Source: Mercenaria mercenaria
Lineage: Eukaryota; Mollusca; Bivalvia; Venerida; Veneridae
Reading direction: 5' to 3'
DNA: 64,000 nt
Assembly: GCF_021730395.1 (NCBI RefSeq)
Contig: NC_069361.1
Coordinates: 69,387,001-69,451,000 of the forward strand
How positions within the stretch are numbered: position 1 is the stretch's first letter; each line of letters starts with the position of its first letter. Made by a program: the position numbers and the translations under genes. Positions 21,633 through 34,289 of the stretch are shown here, piece by piece. The notes below the pieces were generated by a model, which saw only the letters and a list, made by a program, of their open reading frames with translations, had not been told where the DNA came from and did not search any database.

Positions 21633-24600
21633 ATATGTACAAGGTCCGGTTTGGTCTTGTTATTAAATCAGAAAGACATGATTAAATCCAAACATTACAA
21701 AGGTTAATGAATTAATACATTTTTTGTAAATATGCTTATATATTTACGTTATATAGAACTATTATGCCATGCTTATTAACAGAATAAAATGATTTAGTTG
21801 CAATTTATAGAGTATAAAGTTAGAAAGTAAACACCTATTTTTTCTCATCAGATACTGAAAAACAATCAGTAAGAATAAAATTAGACACAATTACGTTTGT
21901 GTTTATTGTAGCAAATGCCGGAAAATCTTTAGGATGAATGATAATGCATCTTTTTAGTACCAGGACAGGAGCAAAGTGAAAGATGCTGAAGGGGATTAAG
22001 AATGATTAATGCGAAAGACGGAAGAAAATTATTGTACCGATATTATAAATGGACAAGATGAGAAAAAGAAAAGAGCAAGATCATAGGTTATAAGGAGGAC
22101 AAGGAAACAAGTAAGAAGAGAAACGGAAAGCAGCAGTTTGAAGAATAGCAGTGAATGTGCACGATATAAACATTGGGAAACGATGGAAATAAGAAAGTGA
22201 GACGTGATGATGAAACATAGTTATGAGGTAATATTACAAATTTAGTAATAGAAAATTGATATTTACTGGAAAACTGATCTTTATTACATCTTTTCAACGT
22301 CAAGAAACTGGAGATGAGTCTTGGTCTAACGGGAGGACTAATTTCTGTTAAATGCATTTAGTGAATTTCATGTGTTATAATCATCTGAAAGTGCTAAGTT
22401 TGTATAATGACTGGACAACTTGTATATTGTACGTCATACTTACCGTTGTATATTTGTATATACTACCCAAGCTCACGAATTGAGGACGAACTGGGACGGC
22501 GTTGGGAAGGGTAGTGCTACGATTATGTTTTTACCTGTCCTGACATGAAATCAAAATAATTTTGCTATCAGCCTTAAAAATACGTATTTATATAAAAATC
22601 CATTGTGTCTCCCTGTAATATGCAAATTGACCTTTCCATCCGTACTCTTGTTTAATATTGTAGTTTTTAATAAATATAGGTAATAGTTTATCCGGCTTCG
22701 TACGACTGTTTTCTTTCAACAAAAGCATCTATAAAACGTATGCGTGCCGAAAAGTAAGAGTTTGTTTGCTGGATTATTGATTGATGAAATTAAGATCTTT
22801 CACTTTAGTTGGGAAACAGTATATACAAAGGAAACGATATAAAATGTATATAATTTCCGGATGAACATTTTGGATTTGGTACAGAGACGATTTTGGACAC
22901 AGTAGAGATGCTAATCAAATTACAACTTTAAGGACACGTCACGGCTCAGATATTTTAGCATTATTACAATACACAACTGGTTCCAATACATGTGCTCATT
23001 AGATTAATCATTAGATAAATCCTCAATATCTATGTGAAAATAAGGTATGTGATTTGTATGATTGCGACTTCGTGAGTAGCTCTTATCAGTAACAAATGAC
23101 CGAAACGATAGGAATTCTTACGTGATTTGGATAGACAAAACGACAGTTAGGTTATAGTATATTTTTATTGTTTTAATTTATTATGAGTTGTAAGCTACAA
23201 TATAGAAGAGCCATTTTAAGAAAATCAAAGTAAGAAATAACAGCAACTTTTTAATTTAGTCATGAGTCATCATACACCTGTCAAAATTTGTCACTAGTTT
23301 TCACGAGCTGTCTTTTATTTCCGTTCTGCATATGCATCGTTTTTGTAGGTACCTTGGTAGGACATTGTAGTGTGTAACTTGCTTTACATTCCACATCAAT
23401 AATTGTGTTTGAAATTGCTTTATGAGCTGACTGAAGTAACATAAGAATTTCTGTCGTTTTAGTTTATTGTTTGTAATAAAGGTACCAAACCTCGATATCA
23501 AGATACAAGAATTGTTCCTTTCTGAGGGGAAAGGGAAACTGTTTAGTTGAATGTTAACATAATTAGTTTTGGAAAGAACTGAATATTCTTTGTTGATGTT
23601 GGGGGTTTTCTTGTCATTCACCGAAAATTCAAAACGTGATAGCACCCTGAGTTGATATGATCAGTGATCCATGACAAGAACAATCATGCTATGTTTCTAT
23701 AACTTATAATTTTAAGACATTACATTGAAATGAAACAGAACTGATGCGAATGGTAAATCTGACATAATCTGGTTTAATATGACATTTATTTTTATTGCAG
23801 GTAACTCTGTATGTGCATTAGGTGTGCCCCGCCGATACTTTTACGTGTTGAGCTGATATTTGTAAAGTTTCTAACCAAAATGTATTGGTGCATTTTCATT
23901 TCATCCGCCATATATAAGCAATTTGTATTAAAGAATGAAAAAGAAAAAACAAACAGTTCTTGAATGTAACTGTAAAATAGATCAGTCTGTATTCTTTCAA
24001 CGGACTTTTTTTAATTCTAATTGTCGATATATAACACAATTTACATTATGACTGCAAGATATCTAACCAATTCTCACGCGTTGTTGTGAGATTGTGGATA
24101 TTGCTACAATGTTTATCTCACCCTCGCTCCTGACAGTATGTGAGATCACAAGTCTAATGTTCTGCTGGCCACTGTGGAACTTTAAAGACTGTATGAGACA
24201 ACTCTATGTCAGTGAAATTAATAGAATTTGAAAGAACTTTTCAAGTTTGCATGCACATTTATAGTAAGCCACGACAATACAGTTAATAAGAAACATCTTT
24301 ACCAGTAGAGAACACCTGTACAAATTCATTTTTATAGACAAATTCCGGTTATCAGGTGAAACGTTCGGTTCCTTGGAAATCAAGATACGAGTTTCAGCTG
24401 TAGTGGAAAATTAAAATGCAAAGCTATAGATAAGATAATTTCTTTAAAATTGCCCAAAACCATTAAATCGTTAAGCTGTTGAGTCTGACACAGGGCCGCA
24501 TTGCTATAACATCTTTTCAATAATGCACATGTTTTATATATTATAAAGAAAATTACCGACATCAATGTGAAAGCGGACAAAGGTAATACTTTTTATAAAA

Positions 24601-25011
24601 TGAACTATTTGTCTCACATGTGAATAATCAAACAGTTATTTAAGATAAGATTAATAATTCTTATACATTCTTCTCTCATCTGTCCAAAATTGTAGCGTTT
24701 CAAATAAATGCGTACACCGCAGCTTAGTGGGTAAGGGGTCATCCTCGAGAACGGGAGGCCGAAGGTCGGAATTCATCTGTGAATTATTTCGTTTTTATCA
24801 GTTGGTGAAATGCCAACTTGTGAAATAATGATTTCTTCCTGCTGCCTGGCTTTAAAGGATATATTCTAGGCAATTGTGTCCCATAAATGAAAATGGCTGG
24901 GGCTTTACTATAATTAACAAACACCACATATATACGGTATAGGTAATTCTTTATATAACGTACGCAATGCATTATAAAAGTTTTTTTGTTCAGTTTTCTT
25001 TGTTTCTGCAG
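21633..25011. other. Mostly featureless AT-rich DNA
   Basis: No gene recognised. A possible minus-strand donor (ACG|GTAAGTATG near 22433) follows sequence with stops in every frame; it could at most be a UTR exon. The only other item is the SINE head at 24712-24777. If the 21 kb/8 kb exon model is right this lies upstream of the start exon. Confidence 0.35.
24712..24777 (+). repeat. tRNA-like SINE head fragment
   Basis: ACCGCAGCTTAGTGGGTAAG with a downstream GGGAGGCCGAAGGTCGGAAT resembles the head of the SINE at 31209-31479 (its minus-strand reading CGCGGTGGTCTAATGGATAA and GGGAGGTCGAAGGTC). The body is missing. Confidence 0.5.
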
Positions 25012-25214
25012 GATTGGAAGAGTCCAGGAATGACAAAAAACACACTCACATTTCGGATACTTTTATTTTTATAAATGACAACACGATCAGAAAAAGGACT
25101 ACAGTAGGAAGATACAATAATGTAAAGAGTACAATATTCGGCATTTTGGAACATGTTCTTCAGGACAAACGAGTTTGTAAAATCGTGGTGAAAATGAAAG
25201 TTAGATATTGGTAA
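25012..25214 (+). CDS. Possible terminal exon, unknown
   Basis: A strong acceptor (TTTTCTTTGTTTCTGCAG, AG at 25010-25011) is followed by an open frame of about 67 codons ending in TAA at 25212-25214. The product is basic and polar, with segments such as ISDTFIFINDNTIRKRTT and STIFGILEHVLQDKR; no family recognised. I see no clear AATAAA close downstream and no partner exon on this strand, so this rests only on the acceptor and frame. Confidence 0.22.
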
Positions 25215-26399
25215 AAATGCAAGAAGAATGTAAATTTTCTGCATTATTTCAAAGGCGTTAAACGCTTTACTACTTTCTGCATAATGTTTTTTTGTTATTT
25301 ATATGAATATATTGCAAAACTCTTATGTCAATAACTTTGTACCACTAACTTCCAAAACACACTTTGAATGGATTTTTGAGAGAAATTATTTGTTTCCTAA
25401 AATATGTTGGGTAGTCTGTTTAACGTTAATTGTTGTCTGTGTTTAAAAATGTAGTTTGCAAGGTCCGTTTTAGCATTTTCAATAAGGTAAATGTAAACGT
25501 ATTTACATTTTCTTGCAAGCATTTTGGCACGACACATGTCTTCTATATAACATAACGAGTCGATATTTGAAAAAAGAGATATTTTACAGTTATGCAAATG
25601 ACCTATATATGTATATACCGTTTCCATGCCTTAAAATGCTCGAATGTTAGAAGTTTAATTGTTTATATGGTTTAAAATGATAATAATGTGTATTATGTAA
25701 AACTACAACAAGAGTATCATAGCTTGTCTTTTGTTGTATCATATTGTATTAAAATCTAGATACCAAACTAGTTTGAATAACAATAGGCTATTTGTTAGTG
25801 TGAACCCAGTCACTAATCATATCGGAATGTTTTTATTATAACTTGCATGCGAAACAGTTGACAGTACAGTTAATGGTTGTGACACAGTTGTTATTACAAT
25901 TAATGTATCATTTGGTTGTGAAACAGTTGATAGTACATTTGAATGAAAATAATTCATTTAAAGTAAACAATTGATAGATTGAATATGTCTTCGTGTCCCT
26001 GGCTGCCGCGAAGAATTTGAGTCCTCATGTTTTGGCGGTGGATGTGTTCTGTCTCCATTTGGCAACCAACCAGGAACAATTAATTAATTTGAAATACGCT
26101 TTACAAAAGAACTTTATACGCAATACTAAAAGTTCACAATCCACCGCTCATACTCGGGGCGATCGTTTTAAAGCGTTAGTGTTTCATATTATTTAGTCAA
26201 AGGGTCAACGCGCATTTCTCGGGATAATAGCAATTCAAAGCTTTGGTGGTTTTAATTTTCTAATCGCGACTTTTGTGCGAGTTGAAGGTGCCAATGACAC
26301 GGCAACTTGCTCGGTGCCTGTAAATGTTGTAAAATAAAATAAAAAGTCAGGATAAAAAGTCAGGCTGAAAGACAGCTATACCCCGCGTCGCTGTTATGG
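25215..26399. other. No feature seen
   Basis: AT-rich sequence. Near 25850-25950 two GTGA(A/C)ACAGTTG phrases recur about 50-70 bp apart, a weak local duplication. The 67-codon frame at 25993-26196 has no recognised motif. Confidence 0.35.
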
Positions 26400-26935
26400 A
26401 TAGTGAGTTAATGGCATTGAGTGGAAGCATATCTTTGTTAAGTATATTTTATTGTCCATGTGTGAGGAAATCAGTGAATTTGAAACTACTTCAAAGGGTT
26501 TATGAGATACAGAGGGAGCACGAAATGGAAGGCTCAAACCTTTGATCTTACGTTGTGGTCTTGACTACACGGCTGACACACATGTTCCACAAATTGCCTT
26601 TATAAGGTGGTCATTTGACTTAAGTATCGTGAAAATCCTTCGAGGGGTTTAGGAGATACAGAGAAGACAGGTAGTAGAAGGCTCAAACCCTTGACTTTGA
26701 GTTGTGACCTTGTGACCGTGACCTTGAGCCGACATACCGTAACTGACTCACGAGTTCTGCACATCGTCTTGAAGACGATTTGACCCAAGATTCATGAAAA
26801 ACCTTCTAGGGGTTAAGGAGATATTGAGCGGACACAAAATGTTACAGACAGACTAAATGAAGGGCGGAAGACGGAAGGACGGACGGAGACCATTCCTATA
26901 ACCCCTACAACTCGTGGCAGGGAATTAGAACAGAG
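26400..26935. repeat. Degenerate ~170 bp repeat, about 2-3 units, ending in (GGAC)n-like tail
   Basis: Phrases recur in order: ATCGTGAAAATCCTTCGAGG / TTCATGAAAAACCTTCTAGG, GGGGTTTAGGAGATACAGAG / GGGGTTAAGGAGATATTGAG, GAAGGCTCAAACCCTTGA, and GTGACCGTGACCTTGAG. The end, near 26870, is a GACGGAAGGACGGACGG purine tract followed by TATAACCCCTACAACTCG. This resembles common bivalve interspersed repeats. Confidence 0.7.
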
Positions 26936-28265
26936 GACTATGTAGATATGAGTAGGAATGGCGATCGGAATGGTGTAGATGTAATGCTGGCAGGGATGAC
27001 ATGTGTATAGACCACACGGACGTATGAGATACGTAGAGGAAATATCAAGAAACACAAGAATTTAAGATTTAAAAAATTAACATATTTCAATTGCTTCTGG
27101 ACGGATGGGAACAGTGAGGAGAATATCTTTATATAGAAGGGCTGTGGGTACTCCAAGAGTATAATTGAAATTCTGCAAGACAAATACGACATTTTTAGCA
27201 ATTCTCGATATAAATTCATAACCAATGCTAAAAAGTACACAGTATAAATCTGAATAATTGGAGTAAAGGTAAGAGTGGGGGCTCGTTGGCCACGAGAAAT
27301 TAAAATGTTTAAGCATCCGAATAAAAGAATCCGATCAAAACAGATTTAACTGTCAACACTGCTAGCCGAAATAACTGAAGTACACATATGGATAGTGTTC
27401 GGGGTTGTCCTTGTCCTAAAATTATACAAGGCCAAAAGCTGCATCTACCTTTTCAGATAAAAAAAAGATCTTCAGACAAATAAGATTGAAAGATATGCAG
27501 TACTAGATTTGCTAACTGTATTACAGGTAAGGGTGTGGCAAGATTGTCTGGTCTTTCCCCGAGAAATGGAAAATTCTTCGTTATAAATTGTGCTTTTAAG
27601 CCATTTTAGACAAAAAATTATGTGCAAACTATTCGTTGACTATCACCATACAACAAACACAACTCGCCAGTGAAACAAATCAGTTTAGGTATCATTTTCA
27701 AGGTAAAATGTATAATTTGAGCATGTCTTGATACAAACGCATTCTACAATAGGCAAAGAAATATATACTATAAATGCGCAAGTACAGAGAAGAGTAAAAT
27801 AAATGACTTTGGAAATAAACTAGACATAAAGAAAGTTATTTGCTTATGTTATCCCGATCCTACATTGCTAAAACACCCTTCACTAAAACTTTGGTACCAG
27901 TTTTGTAGCAAACCTTTCAAAGTAAGCAAAATTAGCGTTTTTACGGGGATCAAATGCAAATTGACACTTTATTTTTGTCAATGCAATTCCCTATGTTTTC
28001 TATTTATTAACTATTACACTAATAATTCTAGTTTCTGGCATATGTAACCTTGACGTTCCTGATGTCCTATCCAGATGTAGACCTACCTACCCTGTCTACA
28101 ATTTTTGGAGATTTTACCCTAAGCAAACAATTTATTTTTTTGGCTTAGTTTTATCAGTTTAATCTGGACTAAAGTTATCGCACAGTATTAAGGCGTTATG
28201 AAATGTAAACAAACAAAACAAATTTCATAAAAAGAAGACAATACACTACGTTTGCGATACTGTCA
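26936..28265. other. No gene seen
   Basis: AT-rich sequence with short frames only (60-100 codons) and no defended splice-bounded exon or repeat family. Confidence 0.35.
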
Positions 28266-28342
28266 GTGATTCCTCGTTGGCCGAGCAGTAACGGTATTAG
28301 TCTGATACCTTTCTGTCGGGATTTCGATTCCCAGACCTGTAA
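28266..28342 (+). repeat. tRNA-like SINE head
   Basis: TCCTCGTTGGCCGAGCAGTA (A-box-like) and GGGATTTCGATTCCCAGACC (B-box/T-arm-like) lie about 45 bp apart, as in a Ser/Leu-type tRNA head. No 3' SINE body recognised and the acceptor stem does not pair convincingly, so it is not called a tRNA gene. Confidence 0.45.
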
Positions 28343-28811
28343 AATTTCGTTTTTAAAACAGTTTATTTCTACATTTAATTTATTTTTCTTCAGTCGATTC
28401 AACGAAGACAGCACGAGTTGGTTAAACCTGTGTAACTTATATATATGTCACTATTATCACGTAATTATGCTTAAATACACTCCGCTTTTAATATCATCTA
28501 TTTTTAAGCTTCCTGTAAAATTTGTATGGGTTGGTTATATAGATTTTATAACAATCCTACACTTCACATTAATAGAATAATAAATACCCGGTCATAATTT
28601 CAGTACTGACTGATTTAAAGCTGCCACCGATTTTATACGAAAATAAAGAAAACAATGAATTAGAAACCAGAAAAAAAACTTACACAAAGCATGTGATGCA
28701 AAATAAAAAAAAATTCTGAACGTATACAAGGTTCAAACCGTCAAAACTATCCCTACAAAATGATTACATATCTATCTACTGAACCTACTGCGCCATCAAG
28801 CCAACAAATTA

Positions 28812-29255
28812 ATTGACAGTGACGTCATTTTGTCAACTAGCTATAAATAAATATGGCATATCCCAACAGATGTATACTTACAAGTTAAAATATAGGAAAA
28901 GTTTCTTCTAGGGCACATTTTATAAATATATAATAATCATTTTGTAAAATTTTGGTTGCAATGTCTATTTCAAATGTTGATCATCAGTGTGTGAAACCCC
29001 CCAGAATTGGACGAAAGGATAAGACCAGTCTACCTTATTGAGATATACTCATTTTTTCTGTTTTACAATATAATGATGACATAATTATACCTCGCCTATC
29101 ACCAGTTTCGAACTAGCATCGCCTGCGTAACAAGCAGCCAATACATCCACTAGGCCATACCTTACTTGAAATATCTCAATTTAAAATCCGTTGGGGATAT
29201 AGAATCTACCATGCTTATTGATAGTTTGTTGACAAAATGATGTCACTGTCAAAGC
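28812..29255. mobile_element. Small inverted-repeat element (~440 bp) enclosing a tRNA-like segment
   Basis: TTGACAGTGACGTCATTTTG at 28813 is repeated inverted at the right end (TTGACAGTGACATCATTTTG on the minus strand ending at 29250). Similarity extends about 45 bp inward through a TATAAATAAATATGGCAT / TATCAATAAGCATGGTAG block. Inside, on the minus strand around 29163-29085, is a tRNA-like head (GGTATGGCCTAGTGGATG with GCTAGTTCGAAACTGG). Another tRNA-like minus-strand segment lies just outside on the left (28800-28730). Either a non-autonomous transposon or two head-to-head SINE copies; no target duplication identified. Confidence 0.5.
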
Positions 29256-29924
29256 TTCTTGGTGGATTATATATGTGATTTTGTAGATACAAACAGATAC
29301 ATTTGTAGATGAGAATGTATATACAAGTGCAATTTGATAAGAAAAAATATCCACCGAAGCAGCTATATACCTGGGTGTGTCTCGGAGATCATATTTCATG
29401 AAGATACTTACCTAAACAAATATTCCATCAAACTGGCATCGAGTAACTCAGCTAATCTGAAAATGATTGTATTCATCCATGCTAAACTTATAAGTCCAGA
29501 ATTTACATACTGAATCTTGGAAAATGTGCCGTCCACTGGACCATTTCAGTACATATTTGTACGATTGTGCAATATTTATGATTATGGAAAACCAAGTTTA
29601 AATTTAAGTACAGGCAATACATATCACACATCAAGGACGGTTTGCAAGGAGGCGACCCACGCCCCTACAACCCCCTCCCCCACATCACAGCCTGAGACCC
29701 GGGGATCAATCTTTAATGCCTAAAACCAAAATGGTACTGATTTTAGCAAAATTGTTTGCTAGCTTCGAACAGTTTATTAGTAGAAATTATAATTACTATA
29801 GATGGGATGGATCGGAAACAAGTCAAATTGAAATAGCTATCAACAGTTAATATACACGTATAAAAAAACGTTTTATGGAGCACCCACAATGACATTCGAC
29901 ATTTTCATTCTCATTTTTTTTTTT
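29256..29924. other. No gene seen
   Basis: AT-rich, with short frames only. A CCCCTACAACCCCCTCCCCC C-rich patch lies near 29663. Confidence 0.35.
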
Positions 29925-30150
29925 TTTCGTAAAAGCGAAATTTTATATATTTCGAAAGTACAAAATATTATTTCATAAAATTGTTTTACGAAATATATTT
30001 CGTTTCCATGAAGTTCGAAATATTATTTCTTTCTCTTTTCTTTTACGAAATAATTTTTCGTGTTTTCGAAATGATATGTTGTCATAGAAATATAATATTT
30101 GAATAAAAGTACTTAAACGAAATGATATTTCGAATTTACGAATTATATCT
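29925..30150. repeat. ACGAAAT/ATTTCGT inverted-motif cluster
   Basis: About 225 bp with a dozen or so occurrences of CGAAAT or its complement ATTTCG. Several are arranged as palindromes such as ACGAAATATATTTCGT, separated by T-rich tracts. This is locally structured low-complexity DNA; no coding content. Confidence 0.6.
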
Positions 30151-31208
30151 TTTCATCTGTACAAAACAGAAAAAGAATGTAATATCTGAAGCAAAAGTGC
30201 CGGGGCTCTGTAACTCTTCATGCTCAAACCAGGTAAAATATACGTTAGATTGTACGTATAGTTGACACATCTATAATCTCCCCACCCCACATCCCCACCA
30301 AAAGCTAGCTGCCGCCCCTGCTACCACTTTTGGCTATATTTATACGATCACGCCACAAGAAAATCGATACGCCTGGCATGTAATGAATGTACTCCATATA
30401 CCTAGCCCTATATTGTTTGACTGATATCACCTTTTCGGTATCATACAACGCTTGTCCTCATGGGCTTCGTATTCAAATGGAATGGTATCTAGGATTAAAC
30501 AATTAAACAAAAAGCGAGTTAATAACGGCTTTCTCTGTGAAAAATAAACTGTAAAATAAATAAGATAAACAATTTTTAAACATATAATACACTCAGTGCA
30601 ATGCGTACTTTGTTATCATATATCTTTATCATCTATATTTAAGTACCCGTTTAAAAAGGTCCAAGGCGAAGCTGAAAATATATTTGTTGTTGGTCCTCGC
30701 GAAACATTCTTCATACTGTAAGGGGACACTTTTGAAGCAAAACGATTACTATAAACGGCGATTCTATATACTCATATTATAACACATAATAAAATAGGTA
30801 TATGCAAACGTAAATTTCTTAACACAACTGGACTCGACTCTTGACTGTATTTTTATTCACTAAAATGTCGCTGTAGTGGTTTACTTTCGCACCAGAATTT
30901 CTTGTCCCTATTTTGTAAATGTTGTTAGTCAGCATGGCAATGATAATAATAATGTACTTCCACTTTAGCCGAACATCATCAATGTCATTGTCAGTACCAT
31001 TGTCAGACACGAAAATTAATAAAATGAATGTAAACGTGGCACCACTTACATATGAAATGTTGTTTCATATTAAGCAGGAACTATCTTTACAAAGACAATT
31101 AACGGTGCCTAGCCATTTAAGAACTTTCCATAAAACACGAATACCTAGTGTACTCATCCATGTTAAGTTAAGAAAAACTGCCATAATAAGGAGTTACGTT
31201 TAGCACTA
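30151..31208. other. No gene seen
   Basis: AT-rich sequence. The 94-codon plus frame (30919-31203) and overlapping minus frame have no recognised motif. Confidence 0.35.
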
Positions 31209-31479
31209 TAAAGGTGTCAGGAATTTGTCTTATTATAGTGTCACCCCTACTTAAAGGGCGAGCCAGGTTGGCTTATGAGACACCTATATACATTGAACAG
31301 CATTACTCTCGATTCTTATATTTTAGTGACAGGCACCAGGCAGGTAGGCAATCGGTAACCATTGTAACTAGCTGGTGACTCAGCAACCGGTCTCTCTTCA
31401 GTAACAGGACCCGCCTCTGACCTTCGACCTCCCGATTGCAGGGCAGGTGCCTTATCCATTAGACCACCGCGGCTCGGTC
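31209..31479 (-). repeat. tRNA-derived SINE, head to tail
   Basis: Minus-strand SINE. The head reads GAGCCGCGGTGGTCTAATGG, then a GGGAGGTCGAAGGTC B-box region. The body carries GGTTGCTGAGTCACCAGC and GGTTACCGATTGCCTACC, and the 3' end reads AGGTGTCTCATAAGCCAACC and GACACTATAATAAGAC. A head-truncated copy lies at 2560-2770 and a lone head at 24712-24777. Confidence 0.75.
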
Positions 31480-31734
31480 AATATATGTGGGCTTCCCTTA
31501 TTTTGAGGCTATATTTTAAAACCAGTTGTAAACAATTAGCGAACTGTCCCGACGAAACGGTCGCTGGACAGTAAAGATTTTTATATTTAAACAAATTTAA
31601 TATATTAAGCAACATTTCAAAAGACAAATCAGCTTTATATCTTATTCCACAAGCATTTAACTATTGGTTTAGATAAGTGTATTTGAGAGAGAGATATATG
31701 GTCAAGATAAAAGTTAAGATTTAGTAATACATGT

Positions 31735-32930
31735 ACCTGCATGTTCCAGTTTAGTTTGAATACCTTTGTGCCATACTTTATCAAAGGCTTAACTTACGTC
31801 GAAAAAAAGGTGTAGTTAGAAAGTTTTAATACCTGACGCTAAAACACCTTTTTAGTTGTATTTAAAAGAGAAATAGGACGATAGCGACTTGAAAGTGATG
31901 CATCGCCTTTCTTGTAAATAGCAGTTACATTGGCCTCTTTTCGAATAGATGGCAGTGTACAAGTTTGCATTGAATTATTCACAAAGTGGGAAAGAGAGTT
32001 CATGAGAAATTCCATTTAGGAGCTTGTTACTGATATCATCTGGTCCAGCTGCCTTGTCAACTTGTAATGATTTGAAGACATGTTCGATTTCGACTGAGTG
32101 TAGTATTAGATCAGATAGAAAGGACAAGGAGCTGGGAGGACCAAGCTTAGGAGCCTCTCTATTGTCGTCGTCAATACTCGTCTATTGTACAAAGTAATCG
32201 TTAAGATAATTAGCCTTATCAAGTTTAGCGTATTTTGTTTGGTTGGTGTTAGAAGTATAAAGTTGGGGAATGGTATCCTTATTTGGTTTAGAAAAAAAAA
32301 ATTAAGAGTTTTCTACCAGTCCTTTGACGATAGCAAAGCACGTTTGAGTTTAACAGAAAGGCTAAGAAAGTAATTTGATTTCGCCTCGCGAATCATTAAG
32401 ATTTTTCGTTTCGAACTGTTTTAAATTTTTGCCATTGATCTTGGTTTGCTGTTCTTCTGGTCTTTCTACATAGTCGTTTGCGTTTACGAATGTTTCTCCT
32501 GTTGTCATTTGTCATCCATGGTACGTCAAGGGATCTTACTTTAATAGTTTTGTTAAGAATGTTGTGTTATGCAAGTTCATAAATAATTGATATTACATTA
32601 TCGGCATATTTGTGGATATCTTCATAAATGCAGTTATCCCATGGATGATTTTAACAGCATCTCCCAGGCCATTATAGTCACCACGGTCGTATTCCCAGTC
32701 AAGTCTATCAAAACAACATTGTTTGCCTTTAGAATTTAAGAAGTTCAAATACAGGAGAGTGATAACTTCCCCGTGGGTATCAGTCACTTGATCTCTGCGT
32801 TCGCGCGTATGAAAAGAGGATAATTTCTTTTCTTCTGTAGGAATAGAGCTTTTAAGCCAAGTTTCTGAGAAGGGAAAAAAGTCAAAGTCACAAAGTTCTG
32901 TGGATATCAAATATGTTGTTAATTATAAAG
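31735..32930 (-). mobile_element. CR1/L2-like LINE remnant, same family as 9737-12160
   Basis: Minus-strand element. 32910-32800 encodes an endonuclease fragment (FDFFPFSETWL and a TRERRDQVTDTHGEV block). It is spliced by deletion to a downstream DRLDWEYDRGDYNGL segment (to ~32593). 32540-32380 carries the DVPW-type basic linker in a broken frame, matching the linker at 9965-9737. 31860-31770 carries the RT block FDVSKAFDKVWHKG. Frames are interrupted several times and the RT active site is not intact. Confidence 0.75.
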
Positions 32931-34289
32931 AGATTATTAGGAATGCTTATTAGGGCCTACATATTGCCGATTTCTTGATATCTGAGAGAAAGTTACGCGC
33001 TGCATTAGGGATTTTTTCATCCATTTGTATCTTTTTCTCTTTTTGTTAAATATGGTTTGTTTTCTTTTGTTTGTATATTCGGCATACACTAAATAATGTT
33101 GTAAATCTTCAGAAGTATTTTGTGCGAGTCACATCCTTAGTTAATACTACGGTTGTCCGACACTAGTCGAGATTTGAACACCTTCAGCCCGTTACAGTAG
33201 TATTATATTAAAATGTAACAGTTTCCTATATAGGCAATTCCTGTAGAAATTATTAGTAATTTTAGTGAGACGATAGTACAAGATACAGAGGACTCTTCAA
33301 TTCCAGAAGCTGCCTTTGTTCTTTAGCGTGGTAGAAGTAACTAACTGGACGCTTATCCAAATGTTAGTAATTTTCGGTTGAAGCTGTTAGGGTTCGACCT
33401 CAGTATCCTTGTTTTCGGGATCAAACAGTATTAAAACTGAACCGCAACGTCCGCTTTTGACATTACAGTTACTAATGTACAGCCAGTGTATTTACATCCA
33501 TTTCTTTGCTACAAATTGTACTATACAGTTATAATTACTTTTGAATATATGAAACTGTGAAAAAGATCAAAATTTCCATTCTTCGATTAAATATTGGAGC
33601 TCTTTCATTACAAATGTTATTTTTGAGAAACTCAGAATTTTATTCATGAACTATCATTGATCAGTCTTTCCGTACGAAAGAAAGATTAAGTTGATCACAG
33701 ATATTTCTCCATCAAAACTTCTGAATATTTCATAGTTACACAAACTGCAGTATCTCCTTACACGATAGTTTCCAGTATCTGCTGTATCTAACAGCACGAG
33801 CAGTGGTTGACTCGGCATAATGTGCGGAGATACAGTGGCCCGATATTTCAAGATTGTCTCGAAAGATATTTGCATATATCAAGGTAAAGTTTATAAATAT
33901 ACTATTACGTATGTAGGTAAATGTTACGTTCAGCAATTTTGGTAGTTTTCGCGGAAAATGCCAACATGCCGTTTCCACTGAAATAATTGAAATGAGCATT
34001 TTCCGGGAGACGAGCAGCGCATAATTTCACCATACATAGGAAAACTCTTGTCTGGACCTTGCACTATTTTTATGCTTTCTCAGAATGGCAACATGTAGTT
34101 TCAATAAACACAGTGGCCAAATTTTAAAACAGATTTTGAGATAAGTTTATTTCTGTTCAGTAATATGATTACTGTGAAGTAACTTTTGCCATTCATATTT
34201 TTTTTCAAATATTAATTGAAAACGATCTATAAATGTTATCGAAACAATTTATGTGTCAAATGGTCTACTGATTCGTCTCTAATGGTGCT
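32931..34289. other. No gene seen
   Basis: AT-rich sequence between two LINE remnants. Frames up to 87 codons at 33654-33999 show no recognised motif. Confidence 0.35.

Noticed and set aside
26813-27316. Minus-strand frames of 79-100 codons
   Set aside because: Partly antisense to the (GGAC)n-ended repeat and otherwise without motif.
28266-29165. Three tRNA-like segments considered as real tRNA genes
   Set aside because: A- and B-box words are present, but acceptor stems do not pair and SINE-like context surrounds them.
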